Assembly: GCF_024171815.1 (NCBI RefSeq)
Contig: NZ_JAMTCJ010000003.1
Coordinates: 372,001-436,000 of the forward strand
Length of the DNA stretch: 64,000 nucleotides
Reading direction: 5' to 3'
Source of the DNA: Williamsia maris
Lineage (GTDB): Bacteria; Actinomycetota; Actinomycetes; Mycobacteriales; Mycobacteriaceae
In this document: positions 17,768 through 27,976 of the stretch, in pieces
How positions within the stretch are numbered: the stretch's first letter is position 1
Layout: every line of letters begins with the position of its first letter
The notes under the pieces: model-generated
Database searches by the model: none
What the model was told of the DNA's origin: nothing
The model's input: only the letters and a program-made list of their open reading frames with translations
Position numbers and translations under genes: made by a program

Positions 17768-17839
17768 CTGGGGTACCAGGACTCGAACCTAGAACGACGG
17801 TACCAGAAACCGCTGTGTTGCCAATTACACCATACCCCA
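17768..17839 (-). tRNA. tRNA-Gln (anticodon CTG)
   Basis: This 72-nt cloverleaf has acceptor TGGGGTA/TACCCCA, anticodon stem GCGGT/ACCGT around TTCTGGT (anticodon CTG), T-loop GTTCGAGTC and discriminator G. CCA is not encoded. It lies 89 bp downstream of gltX. No glutaminyl-tRNA synthetase is seen; the GatCAB genes in this window would convert Glu-tRNA-Gln to Gln-tRNA-Gln. Confidence 0.96.
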
Positions 17840-17928
17840 AGGTAGGGCTCCCGCTGCCGATCTACGCCAGCGAAAAGCGCCGAGAAGTAGACTAGCAAAG
17901 AGCTGGTCGGGAACCGCAAACCAGCAGC

Positions 17929-19416
17929 TCAGGCGTCAGATTTGCAATACTTCTCCCGGGCCGCGCGCAGCCGGGCGACGGTACTGTCGCGGCCCAGCAG
18001 CTCGATGGACTCGAACAGCGGTGGACTGATGTGCGATCCGGTGACGGCCACCCGGACCGGGCCGAAGGCCTTGCGCGGCTTGAGTTCGAGCCCGTCGACG
18101 AGCGCCTCCTTGAGCGCCGTCTCGATCGCCTCGGTGGTCCAATCCCCCACGCCGGAGATCGCGGCGATCGCGGCATCGACGACCGGACCGGCATCGGCAC
18201 CCAGGTTCTTGGCCGCCGCGCCGTCGTCGATCGTGAGGTCGGCGTCGGAGGTGTACAGGAACGACATGAGCCCCCACGCGTCACCGAGCACCTGGATGCG
18301 TGTCTGCACCAGATCGGCGATCACCGGGAACGACGAGGTGTCGGCGGTGGCCGCCAGCAGTCCCCGGTCGACGAGGTAGCCACTCAGCCGGGCGGCGAAG
18401 TCCTCCGGTGCCAGCCGACGGATGTGCTCGGCGTTGATGGCCTCCGCCTTCTTGAGGTCGAACCGCGCCGGATTCGAGTTGACCTGCCGCACATCGAAGG
18501 CCGCGATCATCTCGTCGAGCGAGAACAGGTCGTGGTCGTCGGCGATGCCCCACCCGAGCAGCGCCAGGTAGTTGAGCAGACCCTCGGGGATGAACCCGCG
18601 GTCGCGATGGTGGAACAGGCTCGACTGCGGGTCGCGCTTGGACAGCTTCTTGTTGCCCTCCCCCATCACGAACGGGAGATGGCCGAACTGCGGCACGAAC
18701 TCGGCGATCCCGATCCGGATCATGGCTTCGTACAACGCGATCTGGCGTGGCGTGGACGACAGCAGGTCCTCACCGCGCAGCACGTGGGTGATCTTCATCG
18801 TCGCGTCGTCGACCGGGTTGACCAGGGTGTAGAGCGGGTCGCCGTTGCCGCGGGTCAACGCGAAGTCGGGCACGGTGCCGGCCTTGCTGGTCGTGGGTCC
18901 GCGGACGAGGTCGTCGAAGGTGATGTCGTGATCGGGCATCCGCAGACGGATCACCGCCGGACGACCCTGCGCGCGGTACTCGGCGCGCTGGGAATCGGTC
19001 AGGTCCCGATCGAAGTTGTCGTAACCGCGCTTGGGGTCGCGACCAGCCGCGCGGTGTCGCTCCTCGACCTCCTCCGGGGTGGAGAACGCCTCGTAGGCCT
19101 CGCCCGCGGTGAGCAGTTGGGTGACGACACCACGGTGCAGTTCCGAGCGCTGCGACTGCCGGTAGGGCGCATACGGACCGCCCACCTCCGGACCCTCGTC
19201 CCAGTTCAGCCCCAGCCATCGCAGCGCGTCGAGCAGCGCCGCGTAGGACTCCTCGGAGTCCCGCGCGGCGTCGGTGTCCTCGATGCGGAACACGAACTGG
19301 CCACCGTTGTGCTTGGCGTATGCGTAGTTGAAGAGCGCGGTGCGGACCAGTCCGACGTGCGGGGTCCCCGTCGGCGACGGACAGAAACGGACACGGACGG
19401 CACCAGGTTGGGTCAT
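17929..19416 (-). CDS. gltX: Glutamyl-tRNA synthetase, probably non-discriminating
   Basis: This class I aminoacyl-tRNA synthetase has 495 residues. The HIGH-type signature is [11 protein letters not shown] (His20) and the KMSKS-type is KLSKR. A C-terminal alpha-helical anticodon-binding domain follows. With GatCAB encoded at 41.6 and 51.4 kb, GltX is expected to charge both tRNA-Glu and tRNA-Gln. The ATG at 19416 is 7 nt after a TAACCT box, so it has its own leaderless promoter inside the end of the upstream hydrolase gene, while also being readable from the operon. Confidence 0.97.
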   Translation of the reverse strand: MTQPGAVRVRFCPSPTGTPHVGLVRTALFNYAYAKHNGGQFVFRIEDTDAARDSEESYAALLDALRWLGLNWDEGPEVGGPYAPYRQSQRSELHRGVVTQLLTAGEAYEAFSTPEEVEERHRAAGRDPKRGYDNFDRDLTDSQRAEYRAQGRPAVIRLRMPDHDITFDDLVRGPTTSKAGTVPDFALTRGNGDPLYTLVNPVDDATMKITHVLRGEDLLSSTPRQIALYEAMIRIGIAEFVPQFGHLPFVMGEGNKKLSKRDPQSSLFHHRDRGFIPEGLLNYLALLGWGIADDHDLFSLDEMIAAFDVRQVNSNPARFDLKKAEAINAEHIRRLAPEDFAARLSGYLVDRGLLAATADTSSFPVIADLVQTRIQVLGDAWGLMSFLYTSDADLTIDDGAAAKNLGADAGPVVDAAIAAISGVGDWTTEAIETALKEALVDGLELKPRKAFGPVRVAVTGSHISPPLFESIELLGRDSTVARLRAAREKYCKSDA

Positions 19417-19421
19417 GGTGG

Positions 19422-20249
19422 TCAGGTTATCGTCCGCTTCAGGAACTCGATGACGAGCCGGTTCACCTCGTCGGGCTGCTCGAGGTAGCCGTAGTGACCC
19501 GCCTTGGCCACCTCGCTGTACTGCGCGCCGGGGATGGCGTCGGCCACCTCTCTGGCCAGGTGCGGCGGCAGGGTGCGGTCGTCGGCGAAACCGACGACCA
19601 ACGACGGCCGCGTGATGGCGCGGTAGGCCGACAGGCGGTCGGCCTCACCGGCGTGCAACTGCAACTGTGCCCGCACGCCGGGCGAGCGGTCCTGACCGGA
19701 GAACTCGATGATGTCGAGCCAGTCGCGGGCGTTGGTGTCGTCGGCCAGCGTGTGCGGCGACAGGTTGAGGTGCGCGGCGATGGCCGCGTGGTAGCTGTCC
19801 GGCAGCGTGATCCCCTGATCGATCAGGGCGCGCTCACCGGTCGAGATCGCCTCCTGCATCGGGCCGTTGCGGCCATAGGTGGCCAACATGACGGCGCACC
19901 GGACGAGGTCCGGTCGCGTCAGCGTCAACTCCTGGGTGATGCGTGCGCCGAGCGAGGTCCCGACCACCGCGGCCGATCCGGCACCGAGGTACTCGATGAT
20001 AGCCGCGGTGTCGGCGACCATGTCGGCGAGCGAGAAGCCGTCCGCGCATTCACTCGACGGCGCGATGCCACGGTTGTCGAAGGTGACGACGCGGTACCCG
20101 GCCTTCACCAGGGCCGGCTGCTGATGCGCCTTCCACACCCGGCCGGGACTCCCCGTTCCCATCACCATGACGACGAGCGGGCCCGACCCGGCGTCCTCGT
20201 AGGACAGCCCGATCCCGTTGACACGCGCGGTCTTCGGTGCGACGACCAT
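19422..20249 (-). CDS. Alpha/beta hydrolase
   Basis: This 275-residue alpha/beta-hydrolase has the oxyanion region [13 protein letters not shown] (near 32), [13 protein letters not shown], nucleophile elbow GTSLG (Ser near residue 99) and the catalytic histidine in [11 protein letters not shown]. It resembles the esterase/C-C-hydrolase subgroup. The start is 3 bp after the fumarylacetoacetate-hydrolase stop and AGGAG precedes it, so the two form an operon leading into gltX. Joint action on a ring-cleavage or acylpyruvate-type compound is possible; substrate unknown. Confidence 0.85.
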   Translation of the reverse strand: MVVAPKTARVNGIGLSYEDAGSGPLVVMVMGTGSPGRVWKAHQQPALVKAGYRVVTFDNRGIAPSSECADGFSLADMVADTAAIIEYLGAGSAAVVGTSLGARITQELTLTRPDLVRCAVMLATYGRNGPMQEAISTGERALIDQGITLPDSYHAAIAAHLNLSPHTLADDTNARDWLDIIEFSGQDRSPGVRAQLQLHAGEADRLSAYRAITRPSLVVGFADDRTLPPHLAREVADAIPGAQYSEVAKAGHYGYLEQPDEVNRLVIEFLKRTIT

Positions 20250-20252
20250 TCC

Positions 20253-21026
20253 TCAGCTCCTGTCCACGACGGGGTTGAGCAGGGTGCCGATCCCCTCGAC
20301 GGTGACCGAGACCTCCTGGCCCGCGGTCATGGGTCCGATCCCCTCCGGCGTCCCGGTCAGGATCACGTCGCCCGGCAGCAACGTCATGATCGCCGAGATC
20401 CACTCGACGATCTCACCGACGTCGTGCAGCATCAGCGACGTGCGGCTGCGCTGCTGCACGACGCCGTCGAGCTCGGTGCGGATCTCCAGGTCGGACGGAT
20501 CGATCTCGGTCTCGATCCACGGGCCGAGCGGGCAGAAGCTGTCGTAGCCCTTGCCGCGGGTCCACTGCCCGTCGGCCTTCTGCTGATCGCGTGCGGTCAC
20601 GTCGTTCGCGACCGTGTACCCCAGGATCACGCCTGCGGCCGCGGACGCGGCGACGTCCTTGCAGGGACGGCCGATGACGATGGCGAGCTCGCCCTCGAAG
20701 TCGACCCGGTTCGAGCTCGGCGGCCGCACGATGGGGACACGGGGTCCGATGATCGAGGTGTTCGGCTTGATGAAGATGACCGGGTCCTCGGGGGCCACGT
20801 CGCCCATCTCGGCCGCGTGCGCGGCGTAGTTCTTCCCGATGCAGACGACCTTGCTGGCCAGGATCGGCGCCAGCAGTCGGACGTCGGACACCGGCCAGGA
20901 CCGGCCGGTGAACGTCGGGGTGCCGAAGGGGTGTTCGGCGATCTCTCGGGCCTGTGCGGAGTCCCCGTCGCCGTCGATGGCGACGAAGGCCACTCCGTCG
21001 GGGCTGGCAATTCGTCCTAGACGCAT
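20253..21026 (-). CDS. Fumarylacetoacetate hydrolase family protein
   Basis: This 257-residue FAH-fold enzyme has metal-binding signatures FEGELAIVIGRPCKD, VANDVTARDQQ and DTFCPLGPW-like DSFCPLGPWIET, plus GDVILTGTPEGIGP. Relatives include acylpyruvases, 2-hydroxyhepta-2,4-diene-dioate isomerases and oxaloacetate decarboxylases. The M. tuberculosis neighbour Rv2993c holds the same slot. The ATG at 21026 is 6 nt after TAGTCT, suggesting a leaderless mRNA for the operon. Exact substrate unknown. Confidence 0.9.
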   Translation of the reverse strand: MRLGRIASPDGVAFVAIDGDGDSAQAREIAEHPFGTPTFTGRSWPVSDVRLLAPILASKVVCIGKNYAAHAAEMGDVAPEDPVIFIKPNTSIIGPRVPIVRPPSSNRVDFEGELAIVIGRPCKDVAASAAAGVILGYTVANDVTARDQQKADGQWTRGKGYDSFCPLGPWIETEIDPSDLEIRTELDGVVQQRSRTSLMLHDVGEIVEWISAIMTLLPGDVILTGTPEGIGPMTAGQEVSVTVEGIGTLLNPVVDRS

Positions 21027-21032
21027 GGTTGG

Positions 21033-21038
21033 AGACTA
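21033..21038 (-). promoter_or_regulatory. -10 element (TAGTCT) for the FAH-hydrolase-gltX operon
   Basis: Six bases separate this box from the ATG at 21026. No Shine-Dalgarno sequence is present. Confidence 0.5.
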
Positions 21039-21104
21039 TCTCACCAGCCGAGACGGACAGTTTCCCGGGACCGGTCTGCGGTACTAACATATGGGCAAGG
21101 CGTC

Positions 21105-21115
21105 TCACATTGTGA
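21105..21115. promoter_or_regulatory. Short palindrome TCACA-T-TGTGA before the MFS gene
   Basis: An 11-bp operator-like palindrome lies between the divergent FAH operon and MFS transporter, 43 bp before the MFS start. The surrounding TCTCACATTGTG differs at two of twelve positions from the reverse of the LtbR site as I remember it, so it might belong to the IclR regulator at 15.1 kb; this is weak. Confidence 0.3.
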
Positions 21116-21158
21116 ACACACAGACCCGAACGCTCACGCCCACAACGAGAGGGACGAC

Positions 21159-22430
21159 ATGGTCGAGGACACGACGGCGCCGTCGGTCGCACGCCGATGG
21201 GCGATGTTGGTCGCCTCGATCCTCGGTGCGATGTCGACGACCTGCGCCGTGAGCGGTGCCGGTTTCCTGATCCCCGTGCTGCACACCGACGGCGGCCTGT
21301 CGCTGGCCGCGGCGTCGACCCTGGCGACCTTCCCGACCATCGGGTTGATGCTCACGATCATCCCCTGGGGTGCCGCCCTCGACCGGTTCGGCGAACGCAC
21401 CATCCTGCTGATCTCGCTCTCGGCCACGGTGGTCGCCACCGGGGCCGCCGCCGCGGCGTCCGCCGCCGGACTCGGATACGGGGTGATCGCCGCGACGCTG
21501 TTGATCGGGGGCATGGTCTCGGCGGCCACGAACGGAGCCAGCGGCCGGATCGTCGTGGGCTGGTTCCCCCCACGCGGACGGGGCACCGCGATGGGGGTCC
21601 GACAGACCGCCCAACCCCTCGGTATCGGACTGTGCGCGTTGACCATCCCCGTGCTCAGCGCCGATCACGGTGTGACGGCCGGCCTCTGGGTCCCGGTGGC
21701 GATGTCGGTGGTGGGCCTGATCGCGGTGGCGATCACCGTCATCGACCCGCCCCGCTCGGCCGCGGCCGACACCGGCGTCGACCCGGGCGTGAACCCCTAC
21801 CGCGCATCGTCGTTCCTGCCTCGTGTGCACGCCGTCAGTGTGCTGCTGGTGATCCCGCAGTCGATGCTGTGGACGTTCGTACCGGCCTGGCTGATCGTGG
21901 CCCACCACTGGTCACCCGGGCCGGCCGGCGTCCTCGTCACCGTCAGTCAGATCCTCGGTGCGGCAGGACGGATCGCGGCCGGCCGGTGGTCGGACGTGTG
22001 GGGCAGCCGGATGAAACCGATCCGGGTCATCGCCCTCGGTGCCGGGGTCGCGTCGGCGGCGTTGGCCGTCACCGACTGGCTCTCCAGTCCGGCTGCCGCG
22101 GTGATCATGGTGTTCGCCACCGTGATCACCGTCGCCGACAACGGACTCGCCTTCACCGGTATCGCCGAGTTCGCCGGTCCGCGATGGAGCGGGCGCGCCC
22201 TGGCCATCCAGAACACCGGCCAGTACCTGGCCACCTCGGCCGCGACGCCGACGTTCGGGGCCCTCATCGGCGCCACGGGTTTCCCGGCGGCCTTCCTGGT
22301 CATGGCCGTCGCGCCGCTGATCGCGCTGCCCCTGGTGCCGTCCGACCCGCGGCCGATCGAGAAGGTGCCCGACCCCGTTGTCGGACACCCCGCGACGTCG
22401 TCACCCGGCCGGGGCGAAGACCACCACTGA
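21159..22430 (+). CDS. Major facilitator superfamily transporter
   Basis: This 423-residue membrane protein has about 12 hydrophobic helices and the MFS loop-2/3 signature GAALDRFGERTILL. A cytoplasmic central loop (about 200-230) is Asp/Pro-rich and the C-terminal tail is charged. The M. tuberculosis counterpart is Rv2994. AGAGGGA precedes the ATG. The 3' end overlaps the convergent ketosynthase gene by 30 bp. Substrate unknown; the CynX/NimT-like subfamily is possible. Confidence 0.88.
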   Translation: MVEDTTAPSVARRWAMLVASILGAMSTTCAVSGAGFLIPVLHTDGGLSLAAASTLATFPTIGLMLTIIPWGAALDRFGERTILLISLSATVVATGAAAAASAAGLGYGVIAATLLIGGMVSAATNGASGRIVVGWFPPRGRGTAMGVRQTAQPLGIGLCALTIPVLSADHGVTAGLWVPVAMSVVGLIAVAITVIDPPRSAAADTGVDPGVNPYRASSFLPRVHAVSVLLVIPQSMLWTFVPAWLIVAHHWSPGPAGVLVTVSQILGAAGRIAAGRWSDVWGSRMKPIRVIALGAGVASAALAVTDWLSSPAAAVIMVFATVITVADNGLAFTGIAEFAGPRWSGRALAIQNTGQYLATSAATPTFGALIGATGFPAAFLVMAVAPLIALPLVPSDPRPIEKVPDPVVGHPATSSPGRGEDHH

Positions 22431-23564
22431 GTTGTGTCCACCCATCCCCAGCGACGGCTTGACCGTGATGCCGTCGACCATCGGGGTGGCGCCGTCGAGC
22501 AGCAGTTCATGACCCGGTGCGACGCGGGGAGCGGCCGGCACCAACCCCGCCTCGGTTCCCAGTGCCGCGGCCGCGATCTCGACCGCGGCCGCCGCGCCCT
22601 GGCAATGGCCCGTCAGCGGCTTGACCGAGTACACACCCGGACGTGCGACACCGAAGATCTCCGACAGGATCGCCGTCTCCGCGACGTCGCACTGCTTCGT
22701 CCCGGGACCGTGGGCGTTGAGGTACGCGACGTCGTCGGCCCGCACGTTCGCGTCGGCGAGCGCGTCGGTCACGCATCGCATGATCTGGCCGTGGTCGGGA
22801 TCCACCGACACGACGTGAAACGCGTCGTGACTCATCGCGCCGCCGAGGATGTCGACGTACCCCGTCGCCGGTGAGGTCGTGACGACGAATCCGACCGACG
22901 CCTCCCCCATCGCGAACCCGCGACTGCCCTCCTGGAACGGTCGGCAGGCGTCGAGTGGCTCGGTGTCGACGACCCCGGCGCCGAGCCGGACGAAGTGGCG
23001 GACGTTCTCGGGCGTCAACGAGAGGTCGGTCGCGACGCAGACCACGTCGTCGACGATCCCGGCGTCGAGCCACATCTTGGCGGTGATCAGCCCCACGTTC
23101 CCGGAACTGCAGGTCGCAGAGACGTTCATCGCGGGTCCGTGGAACCCGAATTCCTGCATGAGGGTCGAGATCGGTGTCGACGGGAGCAGTCGGAGGTAGT
23201 CGCGTACTCGACGCTCCCCGTTGTCGACGTGGTAGAAATCGCGCCAGTCCTCAACGTCACCGAGGACGACCGCGTGCACCAACCCCACGCGACGCCCCGG
23301 TTCCCAGCCGCGGGCGTACGCATCGGAGATGGCCTCGCGCACCGCGCCCTTCATCGCCCGGGCGAACCGGCTGGGGCTGTCCCCGACCTCACCGCCTGCG
23401 GGAACCCTTGCCAACCAGACGTCTTCGTCGGCGTCCTCGCTGTAGCCGCCGTGCAACACCGCCGCGGGCTTCCCACTCGAGACGCCGCGCCAGAGTGCGT
23501 CGGCACCCCATCCATAACCGGTGTTCGCGCCGATTCCCACGATGCTCGGAATGATTCTCGACAT
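22401..23564 (-). CDS. Stand-alone beta-ketoacyl synthase (thiolase fold)
   Basis: This 387-residue condensing enzyme has an intact Cys-His-His triad: Cys152 (SATCSSGN), His285 (NAHGPGT) and His320 (LTGHCQGA). It should condense acyl and malonyl units on a carrier protein. It starts MSRIIPSIVGIGANTGYGWG, diverged from FabF/KasA, and no acyl carrier protein, ketoreductase or polyketide gene is next to it. The start has AAGGCGATGAATC upstream. With the GGDEF gene it forms a block between genes that I recall as adjacent in M. tuberculosis (Rv2994 and leuB), so it is accessory. Product unknown. Confidence 0.83.
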   Translation of the reverse strand: MSRIIPSIVGIGANTGYGWGADALWRGVSSGKPAAVLHGGYSEDADEDVWLARVPAGGEVGDSPSRFARAMKGAVREAISDAYARGWEPGRRVGLVHAVVLGDVEDWRDFYHVDNGERRVRDYLRLLPSTPISTLMQEFGFHGPAMNVSATCSSGNVGLITAKMWLDAGIVDDVVCVATDLSLTPENVRHFVRLGAGVVDTEPLDACRPFQEGSRGFAMGEASVGFVVTTSPATGYVDILGGAMSHDAFHVVSVDPDHGQIMRCVTDALADANVRADDVAYLNAHGPGTKQCDVAETAILSEIFGVARPGVYSVKPLTGHCQGAAAAVEIAAAALGTEAGLVPAAPRVAPGHELLLDGATPMVDGITVKPSLGMGGHNSVVVFAPAG

Positions 23565-23741
23565 GATTCATCGCCTTTCTTCTCCGTGAGACGTCCCGTG
23601 CTGGAAATCCCCCCGAAGTCGATTAACCTCCATCACCACCGCGAGCACAAAATGAATTCGCTATCCAGATTTTCGATTAGCCAGTCGACACAAAACATGC
23701 GCTGGCCTGCACCGTTACTGGTGCACAACAAAGGTGGTTCA

Positions 23742-25208
23742 ATGGTGTCTCCCGATGCGACGTGTGAGGAGGTCTCGGTGTCACCGACGAGTGAACGGTC
23801 CGCCCATCCCGCGGACCTCGTCCAGATCGACACCGACCGCGCCGAGCCCGTTCAGGTCGACGCGGACATGGCCGCCATGGGCCGCGAATACCGCATCCTG
23901 ATCGACCACAGTCCCGACACGATCGTCGTGCACGAGGGCCGCGAGATCGTCTTCGTCAACCCGGCCGGTCTGCGATTGATCGGGGCGACCGACGCGACGC
24001 AGGTGGTCGGTCACTCGCTGGCCGAGTTCGTCAGCCAGGAGTCGATCCCGCCCATGGTGGCCCGGATCCGCGACCTCGAGCAGGTCGGCGCGGTCTCCGA
24101 ACCCACCGAGATGGTCCTGCGCCGACTCGGCGGGCGCCACGTGGAGGTGGAGGCGGTATCGGTGCTCACGCGGTGGGCGGGACGGCACGCCTACCAGGTG
24201 GTGCTGCGTGATCTCTCGCCGCAGCGAGAAGCCGAGGCGGCGGCCGCACGGGCCGAACTGCTCTACACCAACGTCGTGTCGAGCCTCGTCGAGGGCGTGA
24301 TCGTGATGAGTGCGACCGGCGTGATCGAGTCGATCAACCCCGCTGCCGCCGGCATCTTCGGGGTGGACGCCTCGTCGGCGGTGGGCGCGAACCTGACCGA
24401 TCTGTGGGTCGGCGCGGAAGTCATCGACGCCGACGGCGTCGCCCTGTCACCAGACCAGCACCCCCATGTCCGAACCCAATTGACCGCTGCGCCGGTGACT
24501 TTCATGGTGGGTCTGCGATGGTCGGATCGGCCGATCCTGTGGACCTCGGGTACGTGCACGCTGCTCGACTCCGGCGTGAGCTCGCCGATGGTGGTGTCGT
24601 TCAGCGACATCACTGACGCGCGCGCCGCGACCGCGCAACTCGAGTACCAGGCCACGCACGACTCGTTGACCGGACTGCCCAATCGTCTGCACGTGGTCAC
24701 CGACGTCCGGTCCACGTTGACCGATCCGCACCGGCGGACCGAGATGGCCGTGCTGTTCCTCGATCTCGACAACCTCAAGTCGGTGAACGACTCGTTCGGT
24801 CACAGCGTCGGGGACGAGGTACTGCGCGAGGTCGCCGATCGTCTGCGGCACACCGTCGACGCCGACAGCCTGGTGGGACGCGTGGGTGGGGACGAATTCG
24901 TCGCGGTGCTGGTAGGTGACTCGGCGAGCGTCGACGAGGTCGCAGACCGGATCCACCGCGCGCTGACCGCGCCCATCGAACGATCGGGTGGGACCGTCGC
25001 GGTGAGCGTGAGCATCGGCGCGGTGACCGTACCGGTCGGTGACAGCCGGACGATCAACGATCTGCTTCGCGACGCCGACGTCGCCATGTACGCGGCAAAG
25101 GCCGCGGGCGGCAACAGGACTCAGCGGTTCACCGAGGTGCTCGGCGAACCGCTGCCCGACGCAGCAGGTGGGCTACAGGCGTCCGCGGATGCGGGCGGCC
25201 GTCTCTGA
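23742..25208 (+). CDS. Diguanylate cyclase with two PAS domains
   Basis: This 488-residue cytosolic sensor cyclase has PAS 1 at about 45-160 ([31 protein letters not shown]), PAS 2 at about 170-295 ([23 protein letters not shown]) and a GGDEF domain at about 305-465. The domain has intact GGDEF at 382-386, [16 protein letters not shown] and [12 protein letters not shown]. It should make c-di-GMP. The autoinhibitory RxxD site five residues ahead of GGDEF is absent (DADS). No EAL domain or membrane helix. ATG 23742 has AAGGTGG upstream; the frame is open far further 5' but lies over the ketosynthase gene. The 3' end overlaps leuB by 36 bp. Confidence 0.9.
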   Translation: MVSPDATCEEVSVSPTSERSAHPADLVQIDTDRAEPVQVDADMAAMGREYRILIDHSPDTIVVHEGREIVFVNPAGLRLIGATDATQVVGHSLAEFVSQESIPPMVARIRDLEQVGAVSEPTEMVLRRLGGRHVEVEAVSVLTRWAGRHAYQVVLRDLSPQREAEAAAARAELLYTNVVSSLVEGVIVMSATGVIESINPAAAGIFGVDASSAVGANLTDLWVGAEVIDADGVALSPDQHPHVRTQLTAAPVTFMVGLRWSDRPILWTSGTCTLLDSGVSSPMVVSFSDITDARAATAQLEYQATHDSLTGLPNRLHVVTDVRSTLTDPHRRTEMAVLFLDLDNLKSVNDSFGHSVGDEVLREVADRLRHTVDADSLVGRVGGDEFVAVLVGDSASVDEVADRIHRALTAPIERSGGTVAVSVSIGAVTVPVGDSRTINDLLRDADVAMYAAKAAGGNRTQRFTEVLGEPLPDAAGGLQASADAGGRL

Positions 25209-26183
25209 GGTGGTCGACGTGGAGTCGCCGCGTTCGGCGAGATCGGCCGCGACGGCCTGCTCGACGCGAACGGCCGAGGCCTCCTCGCCCAGGTGCCGCA
25301 GGAGAAGGGCCACCGACAGGATGGCCGCGGTCGGATCGGCCTTGCCCTGGCCGGCGATGTCGGGCGCGCTGCCGTGCACGGGCTCGAACATCGACGGGTT
25401 GGTCCCGGTGGCGTCGATGTTGCCCGACGCGGCGAGTCCGATGCCGCCACTGATGGCGGCGGCGATGTCGGTGATGATGTCGCCGAACAGGTTGTCGGTG
25501 ACGATGACGTCGAAACGGCCCGGATCGGTGACCATGTAGATGGTCGCCGCGTCCACGTGGCAGTAATCGGTTGCGACATCGGAGTATTCCGCGCCGACCT
25601 CGTCGACGGTGCGCTGCCACATCGACCCGGCGAACGACAGGACGTTGGTCTTGTGCACCAGCGTCAGCTTGTTGCCGCGGGTGCGGGCCAGCTCGAAGGC
25701 GTAGCGCACCACGCGCTCGACGCCGAAGCGGGTGTTCACGCTGACCTCGGTGGCCACCTCGTGCGGCGTGCCGACCCGGATGGAACCGCCGTTGCCGGTG
25801 TAGGGCCCCTCGGTTCCCTCTCGCACGACGACGAAGTCGATGTCGGGGTTGCCCGCGAGCGGCGAGGTGACACCGTCGAATCGGTGGCTGGGCCGCAGAT
25901 TGACGTGGTGATCGAGCGCGAAGCGCATGGTCAGCAGCAGGCCGCGCTCGAGGATCCCCGGCGGGACCGAGGGATCGCCGATGGCGCCCAACAGGATCGC
26001 GTCGTGTGCGCGGATCGAGTCGAGGTCCGCGTCGGTCAGCAGCTCACCGGTCCGGTGGTACCGCCGGGCGCCGAGGTCGTACTCGGTACGTGTGACGTCG
26101 GGGTGCACGGCGTCGAGAATGCCGAGCGCCTCGGAGACGACCTCCGGTCCGATGCCGTCGCCCGCGATGACGGCGAGCTTCAC
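25173..26183 (-). CDS. leuB: 3-isopropylmalate dehydrogenase
   Basis: LeuB oxidatively decarboxylates 3-isopropylmalate in leucine synthesis. The 336-residue actinobacterial-type enzyme has [13 protein letters not shown] at the start, the substrate arginines in [18 protein letters not shown], and [17 protein letters not shown] with the metal-binding aspartates. Its ATG overlaps the serA stop by 4 bp (ATGA), so it is coupled to serA. Confidence 0.97.
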   Translation of the reverse strand: MKLAVIAGDGIGPEVVSEALGILDAVHPDVTRTEYDLGARRYHRTGELLTDADLDSIRAHDAILLGAIGDPSVPPGILERGLLLTMRFALDHHVNLRPSHRFDGVTSPLAGNPDIDFVVVREGTEGPYTGNGGSIRVGTPHEVATEVSVNTRFGVERVVRYAFELARTRGNKLTLVHKTNVLSFAGSMWQRTVDEVGAEYSDVATDYCHVDAATIYMVTDPGRFDVIVTDNLFGDIITDIAAAISGGIGLAASGNIDATGTNPSMFEPVHGSAPDIAGQGKADPTAAILSVALLLRHLGEEASAVRVEQAVAADLAERGDSTSTTSETAARIRGRL

Positions 26184-27775
26184 GACAGGTCCACCTGCTG
26201 GATCAGCGTCGCCGACACCGATTCCCCGATGGCGGTGACCACATCGGACGGGATCTCTCCGTCGACGCGGAGCATGACCGTCGCACCCTTGCCGTCGGCG
26301 TCCTGGGACAGGCCGGCGGCAGCGATGTCGATGCCCGCGTTGCCGAGCAGCGTGCCGATCTTGCCCAGCGAGCCGGGCTGGTCGCCGTAGCTGACGACCA
26401 GGTTGCGCCCCTCGGCGCGCAGGTCGAAGTTGCGGCCGTTGATGTTCACGATCTTCTCGACCTCGCTGGGTCCGCTGAGCGTTCCCGCGACGTTGACCGT
26501 GGACCCGTCACCGAACACGGCCTTGAGGTCGACCAGGCTGCGGTGGTTGGGGCTCTCCGTGGCGGTGGTGACCTCGCTGGTCACTCCGCGGTCGGCGGCC
26601 ACACCGGGCGCGTTGACGAAGGTGATCGGGTCCTCGAGGACCGCGGAGAACAGGCCGCGCAGTGCGGACAGGCCCAGGACGTCGACCGAACTCGCGGCGA
26701 GCTCACCGCGCACGTCGACGGTGATGGCGGTGGGTACCTGGCCGGAGATCGCGCCCACGAGCACACCGAGCTTGCGGGACAGTTCGAGCCACGGCGCGAC
26801 GACCTCGTCGACGGCGCCGCCGGTGATGTTGACCGCGTCCGGCACGAAGTGACCGGCGAGCGCGAGACGAACGCTCTTGGCGACGTCGGTGCCCGCGCGG
26901 TCCTGCGCCTCGGAGGTGGAGGCACCCAGGTGCGGCGTGACGACGACCTCGGGGAGTTCGAACAGCGGGCTGTCGGTGCACGGCTCGGTCGCGAAGACGT
27001 CGAGTCCGGCGCCACGCACGTGACCCGACTTGATCGCCTCGGCCAGTGCGGCCTCGTCGATCAGGCCGCCACGGGCGGCGTTGACCACGATGACGCCGGG
27101 CTTGGTGCGGGCCAGTTCGGCGGTGCCGATCATGCCGAGGGTCTCGGGCGTCTTGGGCAGGTGGACGGTGAACAGGTCCGCTCGGGACAGCAGTTCGTCC
27201 AGTGATACCAATTCGATACCCAACTGTGCTGCGCGGGCGGGCGAGACGTAGGGGTCGTAGGCGATTATCTCGGTCTCGAAGGCCGCCAGACGGGCCGCGA
27301 CGAGCTGTCCGATACGGCCCAGACCGACCACACCGATGGTCTTGCCGAAGATCTCCACACCGTTGAACTTGGACCGCTTCCAGGTGTGCTCGCGCAGTGT
27401 CGCGTCGGCGGCGGGGATCTGGCGGGCGACCGCGAACATCAGCGAGATCGCGTGCTCGGCGGCGGTGTGGATGTTCGACGTCGGCGCGTTGACGACCATG
27501 ACGCCGCGCGCCGTAGCCGCAGGTACATCCACGTTGTCGAGGCCCACGCCCGCTCGCGCGATGATCTTCACCTTGGGGGCTGCGGCGAGGACCTCGGCGT
27601 CGATGGTGGTGGCCGAACGGACGAGGATCGCATCCGCGTCCACGACCGCCTCGAGGAGCTTGGGGCGGTCGGGACCGTCGACCCAACGCACCTCGACGTC
27701 GTCGCCGAGTGCCTCGACGGTCGACGGTGCCAGTTTGTCGGCGATCACGACGATCGGTCGGCCAGCTGTGCTCAC
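26180..27775 (-). CDS. serA: D-3-phosphoglycerate dehydrogenase (type with ASB and ACT domains)
   Basis: SerA makes the first step of serine synthesis. At 531 residues it has the mycobacterial long form: substrate and NAD domains ([16 protein letters not shown]; catalytic HLGAST region), an intervening ASB domain at about 310-450, and a C-terminal ACT domain ([21 protein letters not shown]). In the M. tuberculosis enzyme, serine and phosphate act through these domains. GTG start with AGGAGA upstream. It leads the serA-leuB pair. Confidence 0.97.
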   Translation of the reverse strand: MSTAGRPIVVIADKLAPSTVEALGDDVEVRWVDGPDRPKLLEAVVDADAILVRSATTIDAEVLAAAPKVKIIARAGVGLDNVDVPAATARGVMVVNAPTSNIHTAAEHAISLMFAVARQIPAADATLREHTWKRSKFNGVEIFGKTIGVVGLGRIGQLVAARLAAFETEIIAYDPYVSPARAAQLGIELVSLDELLSRADLFTVHLPKTPETLGMIGTAELARTKPGVIVVNAARGGLIDEAALAEAIKSGHVRGAGLDVFATEPCTDSPLFELPEVVVTPHLGASTSEAQDRAGTDVAKSVRLALAGHFVPDAVNITGGAVDEVVAPWLELSRKLGVLVGAISGQVPTAITVDVRGELAASSVDVLGLSALRGLFSAVLEDPITFVNAPGVAADRGVTSEVTTATESPNHRSLVDLKAVFGDGSTVNVAGTLSGPSEVEKIVNINGRNFDLRAEGRNLVVSYGDQPGSLGKIGTLLGNAGIDIAAAGLSQDADGKGATVMLRVDGEIPSDVVTAIGESVSATLIQQVDLS

Positions 27776-27976
27776 GCGGATATCTCCTGTTGCTTGTCGG
27801 GAACGACTCAGCGATCAGCTTAGAGGGCACTCTGAATCACAATTCGCCCGACCACGGGCGGTCGCGGTCTTCCCGGAGTGGCGGTGTGACGGCGGTTACG
27901 GATACATTGCGTCTGGCTCGAGATCTCGGCCGGATTTTTCGTGGGGTCATGTGAAGTGAGAAGAAGTGGAGCACCG

